A DNA stretch of 64,000 bases from Thermoplasmatota archaeon. GTDB lineage: Archaea; Thermoplasmatota; Penumbrarchaeia; JASLWR01. The DNA lies in NCBI GenBank assembly GCA_030740765.1, contig JASLWR010000006.1:27402-91401 (forward strand), given 5' to 3'. This document shows, one piece after another, positions 38,800-47,806 of this stretch (the first letter of the stretch is position 1; every line of letters begins with the position of its first letter). The notes under the pieces were generated by a model. The model searched no databases. It saw nothing but the letters and a program-made list of their open reading frames with translations, and was not told the origin of the DNA. Made by a program: the position numbers and the translations under genes.

Positions 38800-39474
38800 A
38801 TGAAATTCACCAATCTTTTCAGGGCACTTTCGGGACACGAGCTGCTGGAGCGAACATATAAGCAGACCGGCAGGGTACACGATAAAACCCGGGATATGTT
38901 CGAGAACTCCTTTGGTTGTATCATGGGAAAAATCCCGGAATGCGACTTGACCGTCATTAAAAAGGACAAGGAGATAAACAGGGAGATCATCGAAATCAGG
39001 AGACGTCTTTTTAACTACGTTTCAACATCACGAAATCCCAATTTTTCCGCCGCTCTCTCTCTAACCAGCATAATCATCGATTACGAGAGGATCGGGGATT
39101 ACACCAAGAACATCGCTCAATTATTATCGGTTCTCTCTGGAAGACCTGAGACCGAGTCTTACAATGATAGGTTAATGGACATGTACGATTTACTGATCGA
39201 GATATTTACATTGACCAAACGGGCCTTTGAAAACGAGGATGAGGAGAAAGCAAAGGTGGCAGTTCAAACACACGAAAAGGTCAAGAAAATGCATCTTGAG
39301 ATCTTGCAGAGCATAGATCGTGATGAGAACATTGGAAGAGAGGAGGCGCTGATATACGCGCTTCTATTGAATTTTCTTCGACGGATTAACGGACATCTAT
39401 CAAATATCTGCACTGCCACCTACAGATCGTTTCCCAAAATCGGATTTGCGGATGAACCAGAAGTTCTGGAATGA
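38800..39474 (+). CDS. PhoU-like phosphate regulator
   Basis: A 224-residue all-helical protein with PhoU-type three-helix bundles. The signature DYERIGDYTKNIAQL at about 89-103 matches the metal-binding E/DxxxD motif of PhoU helices (DxERIGDxxxNI). A second bundle (RRINGHLSNICTATY) lies near the C-terminus. A GGAG ribosome site precedes ATG 38800. Placed right behind the Na+/phosphate transporter, it probably limits transporter activity when phosphate is ample. Its C-terminal end nearly meets the converging protease gene at 39497. Confidence 0.85.
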   Translation: MKFTNLFRALSGHELLERTYKQTGRVHDKTRDMFENSFGCIMGKIPECDLTVIKKDKEINREIIEIRRRLFNYVSTSRNPNFSAALSLTSIIIDYERIGDYTKNIAQLLSVLSGRPETESYNDRLMDMYDLLIEIFTLTKRAFENEDEEKAKVAVQTHEKVKKMHLEILQSIDRDENIGREEALIYALLLNFLRRINGHLSNICTATYRSFPKIGFADEPEVLE

Positions 39475-39496
39475 TGGGTCATATAAAAAATTACCC

Positions 39497-41461
39497 TCAA
39501 ACATCGTTATCCCCGTTATGCCAAGGGTCAACTTCGTTAGGCCCTTGCCGTGACTGCGGCATCTTGAAGGCGGGGTCGCCGTAGAGGCAGAAGAACGTAA
39601 CTTCCACCCAGTCCACGCTGTCACCCTGATGAATAAGCGGGGATACCTTGTAGTCCTTGTTGGGATTGTTCATGTATCTGTTCTCGGCCCATTGAAGCAT
39701 CTCACCCATAGATCCGTGTTCGTCCTCGTGATTCAGCAGACCGTCGGCCAGGAATGCATACCAGGCGTTGTTCTTATCCCAGTGGTAATTTCCCATATTA
39801 CGACCCGGAAGTTGCTTTAAGTCCTGTCCGAGGTTCGAATAGCTCACTTCAGTGGCCCCAAAAAGACCGATGGCCCCACCGTAGAGATAATTGATAGAGA
39901 AAAATTCCTGGAGATCAGTTGGCTCCTCACCACTGTAACCTTGAGCCTTTGTATTGAGGCACGAGACGAACACACCTATCTGGGGCGGCATGAAATAATG
40001 ATGGGCCGAGTCCACATCAGCCACCTCGGATCCCATATCCGAATTTTCAACATAGCCCTCAAGTCTCCCCTTGGTATATTCTTCGTCCGGTTCATACACG
40101 TAAAGGCTGGCGTGATGCGACCCATGACCGCGATAGAACACTATTCCGCTGGATTCCATTACGGGTTGAAAATCCACCTCTTTTCCCGAGATCAGATCCC
40201 GGTAGCCCTCATTCCCGGTAGTCCGCATGTAGTCCCAGGAGAATCCCTCATCCTCGAGGTCATCCTTCATATACCACCCCGGGCTCATCTGCAATCTCTG
40301 GTCCGCCACTTCGAAACCGTTCCACACGGACCCGTGGGTCCTCCATGTTACTTCCCGATCGCCTCCAATTGTTTGTTGTACTTTGATTTTCGAGTTGATC
40401 ATATCGTATCCAAGCGTTCGCGCTATCTGATTCGAAGCGCCCGGTAGGTTGTAGTTGATAATTCGACCCACAGCGGCATCCATTGTGTAGGGATCGTCGT
40501 CCAGAAAGCCATAAATGTTATCGGAGGAAACGTTCCCGCTACCGGAAAAACCCGCCACGAAGAAGTGAGGGACTGCTGCAATGGACCCAACGAGGGCAAC
40601 ATACTTCACCGGCCCGATCTTCGTATTTATCTCCCTCAGCTTTACCAGAGCACCCGTCTGCCAGTCGTTCCAGGCTGCTTCGGGGTTATCATCCGGATAG
40701 ATGTCACCTATCGGTTCTTTGGACGGAACGATATCGGTGAGCACGAAGGCACCATGGTAGCTGGCAAGCTGTGACGCCATCAGGGATAACGACTTGATGT
40801 TGAAGGGGTCCAGATACTCACCATAAATTCCTTCGAGATAATCCTCAGGATTCGTAAGTATCACATATTCCGCTTTCAAACCCCTGGCAGTCATCCTCGA
40901 AAAACATTCTTCCTGTATGGCAAAGGTAGCTTCGCCGATTATCATTATTTTGTTTTCGTGAGCGCATACGGGAGATGCCCATAGCGATTCGCGGTAGGAC
41001 GCCACCGTTATGTACCCGTCGAATCCCAGGAAGGTTCCCAGTATCTTATCGTTCATCGGATACAAGATCACTGAATCCACCTGGGCCGATACGTTGTTTG
41101 CCACTTTTTTGTCATTGGAGAAGAGCAATTTGGGTAGATCATTCATGATGGAATTGCGAATAGTCCACAACTGGTGCTCGTCCAGGGCACCGTTATCGAG
41201 AATGAAAAGTGGGTTGTAGTTATCCGAATTGGATAGGCTTGAAAGGGAAGACGCGAACATATGTTCCCATTCAGTTTCCGGTTCATCCACAAATATCACG
41301 AAACTGTCCGGGAGTGATCTCGTTGGTTTGTAATACCATTCCTCTTCTATAGTCTGCTTTTTCATGGAATAATAGACCAGGGTAAAAAAGGCAAGAAGGA
41401 GCAAAAGCCCGATAGTCCCTAGCACCATGGTCTTCTTCATCAGGGATACTTCCGGCGTCAT
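39497..41461 (-). CDS. C25-like (gingipain-type, caspase fold) protease, membrane anchored
   Basis: A 654-residue protein. One N-terminal membrane helix (about 10-33) anchors a large outward domain. The middle and end match peptidase family C25: YVALVGSIAAVPHFF with the strand DPYTMDAAVGRI, then the histidine motif VFYRGHGSHH, the cysteine motif IGVFVSCLNT, and the terminal FCLYGDPAFKMP. His and Cys are both present, so activity is plausible. Cleavage specificity (Arg/Lys in gingipains) cannot be inferred. ATG at 41461 is preferred over GTG 41554 because GGTG lies just before it and the longer form would overlap the divergent gene's promoter region. It could process surface proteins or take part in protein use. 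Confidence 0.72.
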   Translation of the reverse strand: MTPEVSLMKKTMVLGTIGLLLLLAFFTLVYYSMKKQTIEEEWYYKPTRSLPDSFVIFVDEPETEWEHMFASSLSSLSNSDNYNPLFILDNGALDEHQLWTIRNSIMNDLPKLLFSNDKKVANNVSAQVDSVILYPMNDKILGTFLGFDGYITVASYRESLWASPVCAHENKIMIIGEATFAIQEECFSRMTARGLKAEYVILTNPEDYLEGIYGEYLDPFNIKSLSLMASQLASYHGAFVLTDIVPSKEPIGDIYPDDNPEAAWNDWQTGALVKLREINTKIGPVKYVALVGSIAAVPHFFVAGFSGSGNVSSDNIYGFLDDDPYTMDAAVGRIINYNLPGASNQIARTLGYDMINSKIKVQQTIGGDREVTWRTHGSVWNGFEVADQRLQMSPGWYMKDDLEDEGFSWDYMRTTGNEGYRDLISGKEVDFQPVMESSGIVFYRGHGSHHASLYVYEPDEEYTKGRLEGYVENSDMGSEVADVDSAHHYFMPPQIGVFVSCLNTKAQGYSGEEPTDLQEFFSINYLYGGAIGLFGATEVSYSNLGQDLKQLPGRNMGNYHWDKNNAWYAFLADGLLNHEDEHGSMGEMLQWAENRYMNNPNKDYKVSPLIHQGDSVDWVEVTFFCLYGDPAFKMPQSRQGPNEVDPWHNGDNDV

Positions 41462-41653
41462 CGTCACACCAATTATGTCATCATCCGCTAACTCCGATTT
41501 AACGTTTTCTCGACTTTTAGAATTATCGCTCCAATTAGCTTTTTGGAATATCACAACGACAGATTCACCAGAAGTATTATAACCATTAATGATATTCTAT
41601 CAAAGAGAACTAGAAGATTTTTCTATCAAAGAGACGGAAAGGTGATAGATAAT

Positions 41654-42373
41654 ATGGATCCTATCTTAAAAGCTACGGCTTTCGCAGATGAAATCGTTGA
41701 GGCGATTGGCAAGAATCACATCTGCACGGCAGTATATGGCCCTCCCCTGGTGGGCAATTATATCGAAGGAAAAACGAAAATACCTATCTTTATCGCTCTT
41801 AATCATTACGACCCCGATACCATCCAGGCTATGTCGGACGTAGTTGCGAAATGGAAGCATGAGGGGATAGGCGGCCCCCACGTTGTGGAACTGGTGGACC
41901 TAGAGGGTATGTCGGACAGTGTACCCGACGAGCTCATGGAGGTAACTATGAACTACAAGATTCTAAGGGGAAACGACATACTCCGCATACTCCCGGAAAT
42001 GGATTACGAGCACGCCCGCGCCCAGGCCGAACTGGCGGTACGACGCTACATGCTCATTCTCCGGAGCCAACTTTTACACTCACTGGGCGACCCCGAAGAA
42101 CTCGAAGGATTCCTGACCTCACTGGCATTCTACTGCCAGCTGAGCATGCAGCTTTACTACCGGGTGATGGGACAGAAATTTGAAACACCCACCGAACTCC
42201 AGGAACAGTTCTACGAAGACTTCCCGGATGCCAGGGAAGATTTCGAGATGCTCGTCAATTACAGCTATGGAGATGCCTCCGACCTGACGAAAGAACCCAT
42301 CGAACTCATAGCGTCGAGCCTTGATACAGTTCTTCAACCCCTGTTGAGACAGATAGATGAGCTCGGAGATTAG
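41654..42373 (+). CDS. Protein of unknown function, possible nucleotidyltransferase-like fold
   Basis: A 239-residue soluble protein. The first ~110 residues alternate strands and helices in a way that recalls bacterial nucleotidyltransferase-like proteins (...VELVDLEGMSDSVPDELMEVTMNYKILRGND, compare their 'FPLEFLDxxxxxRVLxGED' segment). No GS-x-DxD catalytic signature is visible. The second half is helical (HARAQAELAVRRYMLILRSQLL...), like the substrate-binding bundles of that group. ATG at 41654 follows GGTGATAGATA, so it is chosen over the GTG-led frame opening at 41543. Function is unknown; the fold assignment is an inference. Hairpin element B starts 3 bp after the stop. Confidence 0.5.
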   Translation: MDPILKATAFADEIVEAIGKNHICTAVYGPPLVGNYIEGKTKIPIFIALNHYDPDTIQAMSDVVAKWKHEGIGGPHVVELVDLEGMSDSVPDELMEVTMNYKILRGNDILRILPEMDYEHARAQAELAVRRYMLILRSQLLHSLGDPEELEGFLTSLAFYCQLSMQLYYRVMGQKFETPTELQEQFYEDFPDAREDFEMLVNYSYGDASDLTKEPIELIASSLDTVLQPLLRQIDELGD

Positions 42374-42375
42374 AT

Positions 42376-42613
42376 ATTGTCAATAGTGCGAATCTCGATG
42401 ACCCCTGCGGGCTCCCATTTCATCTTGAAACATCAAGATGTTTCTATCCCTGCCGGGACATTACCCGTCAGGATCCGGCGTATCGTAAATACGCCTGAGC
42501 CCTCGCAAACCTTTGGTTTCCTGCGGGCTCATCTGACTTGCCCGCAAGTATGTCGTCAAGTCTCGACAAAGTTCGCAAAATCGCAGCCAAGTGGGGATCG
42601 ATTCCGCTGAATC
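42376..42613 (+). mobile_element. Hairpin element copy B
   Basis: A 238-bp element starting ATTGTCAATAGTG and ending GATTCCGCTGAATC (42600-42613). Internal hairpins include ATCTTGA/TCAAGAT (about 42422-42440), CGGG/CCCG, GGCGTAT/ATACGCC (about 42477-42495) and GCGGGC/GCCCGC. Blocks shared with copy A are GCGGGCTCATCTGACTTGCC and GTCAAGTCTCGACAAA. The block GTTCGCAAAATCGCAG occurs in copy D on the opposite strand. It begins right after the stop of the gene at 41654. The remaining 134 bp to the next gene hold a T-run (42657-42666) and nothing else recognised. Confidence 0.7.
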
Positions 42614-42747
42614 GAAAAAATAATCTTCAGCCCCTGAAATAACGGTAAAGGTGGTATTTTTTTTTTACGAGTTACCTTCAGGTCTGGATAATTATATATC
42701 AAGTACCCGGACTAGCAGACTTATTCCAGGCTTTGAATGATATAAAA

Positions 42748-45561
42748 TCAATATGTGGGCATAACATAACCGCAGCGTGGACACTGCCATTGACCCATTG
42801 TGTTCTGCTGGCAGATGCCACCACATGAAGCGCAGAGAACCGCTTGCCCCTCTTGAGGCTGTTGCGGTGGGTATCCCCCTCCGCCACCGTACTGTTGTTG
42901 CGGTGCCGCCTGTTGTCCCTGCCAGGCAGGAGGTCCCGCCTGGGGTGGTGCCTCTGCCGGCTTAGCCCCAACGGAGAAGCCCGAGGACGCCCCGGGTTTT
43001 GCGATCGTGTATTCCCTGTAACCGTCGCCTGCTGCCTTTTTCTTCTTTATCATAAGTATTACGATGAGGACCACAATAAGCACGACAACCCCTCCCAGCA
43101 CCAGAAGGATTATCCAGACCATGCTTTCCTCGTCTGGTGAGAGTGGATTTTTGTCCACCCCATCCAGAATACCGTCGCCGTCCGTATCCGGATTATTCGG
43201 ATCAGTCCCTATATCCAGTTCTTCAAGGTCGGTGAGCCCGTCTTCATCAGTATCGAGAATCGGAGGATCCGGCCAGAAATTCTTCGGATACCCGGAAGTA
43301 TGAGAACCCGTTGAGTCTCGGGCAAAATGCTGAACTGTCTCTCCCATGGAAGTGGTCGTAATTGTATAGGTCGCCACACCAAAGATATCGACCAACTCGT
43401 CCTCGTCTATGTCGATCTCTTCTTCTATACCTTTCAAGTCCTGGGCAGGGATCCTTATGACCAGCGTATAACCGTCATCCTCGATAGTTGAATTCGGGGT
43501 GAATTGGAATTCGTCGTCGACTGTGGAGATACCTGTCAATATCCCGTGAGTGAATGAGAAACAGTAAAGGTATTCAAAGACCAGGTTCTCGAAATTATCA
43601 GAGGTTATCACGGGTTCGCTGAACTGCTTGTCAATCTCCGTCTCCACTATGTAGATATTATAAATGGCCACAGCATTATCCGATTCTTCCACCAATATCT
43701 TCCCTTCAGTGGTCATTCTCAAAACAAGGTAGTTTCCGTCCTTCTCCGCGGAGATGGAGTTGACATTGATCACGTTGTAACCACCCACGGAATAGGTTTT
43801 CTCTTCGGAACCACTCATGGTCCTGACGGCAGCATCATCCCCTGTCGACTCACCGTCGTAAGGGTTCGTCGACTGATCGCTTTCATGCTCTATGGTTTCA
43901 TCATCATCCACGCCGAAAAATTTCATTATGTCCACGGGATCAATAACTGTAATGTCCAGATGTGTGGAGTTGTACGCCCTGTCCGCCGGTTCCGGGTTAT
44001 CCCACACGTTCAACGTCACCTTGTAATCTGCTGGTTTGATATATTTCATCAGCCACATCTTGTTCGATGCATCAGTGTCATTACTGTAATTTCCATCCAT
44101 GTTCTTGTCGATACCATCATAGAAATCCCAGCTGTAAGTGAGTTGATCCGTTTCCGAACCGTCTATAATCCCGTTCCCGTTCAGGTCATCGTCGGGATCG
44201 TAAGAACCGTCGGCAGTGAAGGTCAATTTCTGCTCAACGTAGGCGACGCCCTCCACCAATCCTTCGATTTTCATTTTTACTATCGGGACGTAGTTCAGAT
44301 ACAGGTCGAAGGTATCCAGGGAAAAGGCCCCGTAAGGATCGACACCTGCAAGGGTCACCGTGTATTGTCCACCCTTGGTAAACGTTCCCACCACGCTTTG
44401 TCCCTTTTTGTCCCAGTCGGCAAAATCCTCGGGAAGATTGTTGGTATCGTCAAAGTCCCAGTAGTATTCCAGATTGTCATCCTCACCCTGGTCGATCTCC
44501 TTGTTGTTGTTGAGATCATCGTCGGGATCATATGACTGGGTATTTTCGAAATTTACTGCTATGCTTTTCCCAAACCTCATGTTGGCATACACATCCTCGC
44601 CTGTCTCAACCACGGGATTCTGGTTCTCGGTAAACTTCAGTTCGTAGATACCCCCGGTACCACCCTGTGGTTTCACCAGGATATAGTATCGCCCGGTATA
44701 CTGGGCTGTCACAGTTAGCTTCTTCTCATCGCCAGGACCCGAACTGCTCGCTAATAGAGTGTCACCGTTCATTTTTCCCGGTATGCCACCGACATCCCGG
44801 TCCCTGTAAAGGTACATCTGGAAGTTTGTTTGTGGAGAGTGTTCGAGAAAGAAGACATAGGTCTTGTCCATATCGAGGTTCACGTAAAATCCGTCAACTA
44901 CATCAGGTGTAGTAAAGGAGTTCTGGGATGGCATGTCTTTTGAGAGACGGACTGCCGTTTCAGCCAGGGCGCTCATTGCCCATTCCTTTCCCGCGATATT
45001 GGGGGAAGTAGGATCCGTAGGGGCGTTTGTCGCCCAATCCCCGGTCTTCGGGTCCCAGAAGAACGATTTTTCTTCCTCGTCTCCTTCCAGGCACTGGAGG
45101 GCCAGGTGTTGGGGTTTAGTAGGCCGGAACTGTATATTATAATTAGAGTCAACCATGAGATATTCATCTTCCGTAAAGAGGAAGTTCTGCGTCTTTTCAT
45201 TACCAAAGTTGAACCCAGCGATCTGGTGCTCTATATATGCATCATTATCATTACCCAGATCATCCCTCTGAACCAATACCTTACCAGCATATCCAGGGGC
45301 ATCGCTGAGATTGAAGGTCATCTGGATCCCTGTGATGAGTTTCACAATATTGTTGGGATTCTCTATGTTCAAAGCCGCCTTCCGGTAGCTCTGGGTGCTC
45401 ATGTACCATAGGTCGACGTGACCTGTGAAATTACCAGTAAGTCCCGGATCGGCTGTTGCGCTGATAGCGCTCGCGGAGGATGATGCAAGCCCGATCAATA
45501 TGACCACAAATAGGGGAAAAAAGCCAATTTTTCTCATCCTGAAAGTGCATTCCCTGTTCAT
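42748..45561 (-). CDS. PKD surface protein with thrombospondin-3-like repeats, anchor and zinc-ribbon tail
   Basis: A 937-residue protein. A signal peptide (ending near SASA, about residue 33) precedes a domain of unknown type and a pre-peptidase C-terminal-like beta domain (about 210-310). PKD domains follow (about 315-520; SYDPDDDLN...YYWDFDD). Further on there is a DOMON-like beta segment, then calcium-binding repeats DTDEDGLTDLEE and DPNNPDTDGDGILDG (about 767-808). A membrane helix lies at about 812-836. The roughly 100-residue tail is Pro/Gln/Gly-rich and ends in CASCGGICQQ...CPRCGY. It is likely cell-envelope associated. ATG 45561 has GAGGGAG before it; ATG 45537 is possible, as a TATA-box lies at 45579-45588. 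Confidence 0.82.
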   Translation of the reverse strand: MNRECTFRMRKIGFFPLFVVILIGLASSSASAISATADPGLTGNFTGHVDLWYMSTQSYRKAALNIENPNNIVKLITGIQMTFNLSDAPGYAGKVLVQRDDLGNDNDAYIEHQIAGFNFGNEKTQNFLFTEDEYLMVDSNYNIQFRPTKPQHLALQCLEGDEEEKSFFWDPKTGDWATNAPTDPTSPNIAGKEWAMSALAETAVRLSKDMPSQNSFTTPDVVDGFYVNLDMDKTYVFFLEHSPQTNFQMYLYRDRDVGGIPGKMNGDTLLASSSGPGDEKKLTVTAQYTGRYYILVKPQGGTGGIYELKFTENQNPVVETGEDVYANMRFGKSIAVNFENTQSYDPDDDLNNNKEIDQGEDDNLEYYWDFDDTNNLPEDFADWDKKGQSVVGTFTKGGQYTVTLAGVDPYGAFSLDTFDLYLNYVPIVKMKIEGLVEGVAYVEQKLTFTADGSYDPDDDLNGNGIIDGSETDQLTYSWDFYDGIDKNMDGNYSNDTDASNKMWLMKYIKPADYKVTLNVWDNPEPADRAYNSTHLDITVIDPVDIMKFFGVDDDETIEHESDQSTNPYDGESTGDDAAVRTMSGSEEKTYSVGGYNVINVNSISAEKDGNYLVLRMTTEGKILVEESDNAVAIYNIYIVETEIDKQFSEPVITSDNFENLVFEYLYCFSFTHGILTGISTVDDEFQFTPNSTIEDDGYTLVIRIPAQDLKGIEEEIDIDEDELVDIFGVATYTITTTSMGETVQHFARDSTGSHTSGYPKNFWPDPPILDTDEDGLTDLEELDIGTDPNNPDTDGDGILDGVDKNPLSPDEESMVWIILLVLGGVVVLIVVLIVILMIKKKKAAGDGYREYTIAKPGASSGFSVGAKPAEAPPQAGPPAWQGQQAAPQQQYGGGGGYPPQQPQEGQAVLCASCGGICQQNTMGQWQCPRCGYVMPTY

Positions 45562-45578
45562 AATTCTCCCTCAAATCG

Positions 45579-45588
45579 TATAAATATA
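45579..45588 (-). promoter_or_regulatory. TATA-box for the PKD/thrombospondin-like surface protein
   Basis: The minus strand reads TATATTTATA about 23 nt before ATG 45561. The rest of the 294-bp gap up to 45855 is A/T-rich with no recognised gene. Confidence 0.45.
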
Positions 45589-45855
45589 TCAAAGTGTCAT
45601 CTCTGACGCCCGACCGTATTTCTCAATTATTAGCTATTCTTTTGAAGGGGTCGGGCCAGGACTTCGTTTTCTTTTTTGTATAGTAATTTATTATAAATTT
45701 CTTTTGATATTAATATATTATATGAATTCCGTCATTTATAAAAATTGGGATTCAACAGGCCAGATCGAATAATGAATGTACCAACACCTCCAATTTGCAT
45801 AGGAAAAAGGAGAGAAACCGCATGATTTTCATTCGGCGGTCACACATGAATCGTT

Positions 45856-46632
45856 CTAGCCTCTTAGGTAATTATCCGCATAGAGTTTCTGGTTCAGCAG
45901 TATCTCACCGGTCTTCATGACGTTCATCAGATCTTCATCCTCAGGGTCCATTATCGCCGAAGTAAGACCGTGGGACATGAGCATCGAAAGATATATCCGA
46001 TTTATTAAAGAGCGTTCCTTGGTGTTGTTGGAAACGTTGCTGAGCCCTACGACGGAATTGGGAGCCGGATCTGAAAGGGCCTGGAACATGTCCATGGCCT
46101 TCAAAAGATTGGCGCACTGCATCTGGGACGCGCTAACTGGGAGAACCAGCGGATCGATGTAGACCTTCTCCGGTGCTATTCCATGCATCATGGCGTTCGA
46201 GAGCATGATCATTGCAAGTTCGGCTCTCTTATCCGGCTCGGAAGGAATCCCGGCCTTGTCCATTGTCAAGCAGATAATATCTGCATCATATTCCTTTGCA
46301 AGGGGAAAGAGCTTGTCCATCTTTTCCTGCTCTGCGGTGGTGGAATTGATCATCAAGGGATTCTTCGTGGCTTTCATTCCCGCCTCGATCACATCGATCT
46401 TGGGTGAATCGATGGCCAGCTGGATATCTGTGACCTCGGAAACCGTCTCCACGAGCCATTTCATCACTTCGGCCGCATTCTTTCTACCAGGCCCGGTATT
46501 GATATCAAGAATGTCCGCTCCTGCATCTATGTGTTTCTTAGCCAGTCCATGGATTATTTCCTTGTTCCCTTCGTCAATTGCCTTAGATACATCGTTGAAC
46601 TGTCCGTTGATCCTTTCACTGATTATCTTCAT
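45856..46632 (-). CDS. Methyltetrahydrofolate (pterin):corrinoid methyltransferase, AcsE/MtgA type
   Basis: A 258-residue TIM-barrel of the pterin-binding (DHPS-like) family, close to AcsE of the acetyl-CoA pathway. It moves a methyl group between a methylated pterin and the cobalt of a corrinoid protein. Signatures are IISERINGQFNDV at the start, GADILDINTGPGR (about 38-50), LAIDSP (about 73), PLMINSTT (about 92), YIDPLVLPVSAS (about 154-165) and VVGLSNVSNNTKERSLIN (about 193-210). Length is normal. No corrinoid protein gene or CO dehydrogenase gene is beside it. Whether the donor is tetrahydrofolate or an archaeal pterin is not evident. A GGTG ribosome site precedes the ATG. Confidence 0.87.
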   Translation of the reverse strand: MKIISERINGQFNDVSKAIDEGNKEIIHGLAKKHIDAGADILDINTGPGRKNAAEVMKWLVETVSEVTDIQLAIDSPKIDVIEAGMKATKNPLMINSTTAEQEKMDKLFPLAKEYDADIICLTMDKAGIPSEPDKRAELAMIMLSNAMMHGIAPEKVYIDPLVLPVSASQMQCANLLKAMDMFQALSDPAPNSVVGLSNVSNNTKERSLINRIYLSMLMSHGLTSAIMDPEDEDLMNVMKTGEILLNQKLYADNYLRG

Positions 46633-46688
46633 AATTTACACCCGCGATGTTATTATAAAACTATGATTTAAATTGTTCGCTATTGTAT

Positions 46689-46948
46689 TTTGTCAATGGT
46701 GAAAAGCTCGATAAAATGTTGAATATTCAGCTTGATAATGTGCGAGGAATCGTCTGAAAGGTAACACCCCTGAAGGCGCAGGTTGTAGTAGGTGCCCCCG
46801 TAAGCACACTTGCCGAGGGTGCATATGCATCTGATGCATCGGAACGGAGTGAGCACCTGAGCCTGACCGCACACATGCGGGCAGGATCAAGGATATCTAT
46901 GATAACCAAGAGTGCTACGGGAGCCCAAAGGGCCGATTCCGCTGAATC
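46689..46948 (+). mobile_element. Hairpin element copy C
   Basis: About 260 bp, beginning TTTGTCAATGGTGAAAAGCT and ending GATTCCGCTGAATC (46935-46948). Its interior differs almost wholly from copies A and B, but it again consists of short inverted repeats: AGCT..TGAATATTCA..AGCT, GCATATGCATCTGATGCATC, and GGTGCCCCCG ... GGAGTGAGCACC. It lies between the end of the tRNA methyltransferase gene and the start of the corrinoid methyltransferase gene, both on the minus strand. Confidence 0.65.
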
Positions 46949-47016
46949 CATCTTCGCAAAATTCCAGCCTTGAATTGTATACGGATCATAGAAAAAAATG
47001 TAAATATATTCAGCTT

Positions 47017-47805
47017 TCAACGCTTTCTTGCGAACAGAAGAAAACCAGTATGACCCAACATGTCGAAGCAGGGCCTGATACTCCCTTCTGTGGTGGTCAT
47101 ATCCCGTACAAGAACTTCTCTTGCACCCGTCTTAGATAATCCCGCATCCCCAAAAGCCCGGAGGCAAGTCTCGAACTGATTGTAGGTCGGCATGTAGAAT
47201 GCAGCTTTCCCGCCTCTTAGAAGGGCGTTTCCAACGTTCTCCATGAGGCTCCATGGTTCAGGCACATCCACTACAGCACAGTCAAATCGGTCTTTCTCAT
47301 CAATCTCTTCGCCGGGGGACACTTTCAAGCTCCAGTTCCCATCAAGGGCTGCCGACCGGATGTTCTCTTCCGCAATTTCCGCAAAATCCTTTCTCCTCTC
47401 GTATGATATCAGTTCACCCCCGGACCCAATGAACCACAATAACACTGCAGTCATGAAACCAGAACCCACACCAACCTCCAACACGTTGCTCCCGGACCTG
47501 ATACCCAACTCGCCCACAATTGTGATAGCATCCTTCAGCGTTATCACCTGAGCTTTTCTCCGGAATGCACGGTGGAGCAAAGGCAGTGTAGGTTTAAGTA
47601 TAGTGAATATATTCGGACCCAGTCGTTGAGTGTCGCCGTACTCCCGTCCAACCAGCGACGAGGTATTGAAAACACCAATTTGAGATATCCTCTTTCTTCC
47701 ATCACCTGCCTTGATCAGGTGGCAGTTCTTTGGGGCGCTGAGAACCACCACGTCCTTTTCCCTTACTGTGGTCCAGGTAGATAATCCGTCATCCATTTGT
47801 ATCAT
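47017..47805 (-). CDS. trmI: tRNA (adenine-N1)-methyltransferase, TrmI family
   Basis: A 262-residue SAM-dependent enzyme that methylates A57/A58 in the T-loop of archaeal tRNAs. A small N-terminal beta domain is followed by LGPNIFTILKPTLPLLHRAFRRKAQ, where bacterial and archaeal TrmI proteins have the RxxQxIxxKD region. Then come SAM motif I, VLEVGVGSGFMT (about 108-119), and FDCAVVDVPEPW (about 175-186), the family's acidic motif IV. ATG at 47805 (GGGG before it) lies 1 bp after the transporter stop, so it is translated with that gene; GTG at 47820 would overlap it. The combination of archaeal TrmI with a transporter seems incidental. Confidence 0.88.
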   Translation of the reverse strand: MIQMDDGLSTWTTVREKDVVVLSAPKNCHLIKAGDGRKRISQIGVFNTSSLVGREYGDTQRLGPNIFTILKPTLPLLHRAFRRKAQVITLKDAITIVGELGIRSGSNVLEVGVGSGFMTAVLLWFIGSGGELISYERRKDFAEIAEENIRSAALDGNWSLKVSPGEEIDEKDRFDCAVVDVPEPWSLMENVGNALLRGGKAAFYMPTYNQFETCLRAFGDAGLSKTGAREVLVRDMTTTEGSIRPCFDMLGHTGFLLFARKR

Positions 47806-47806
47806 C

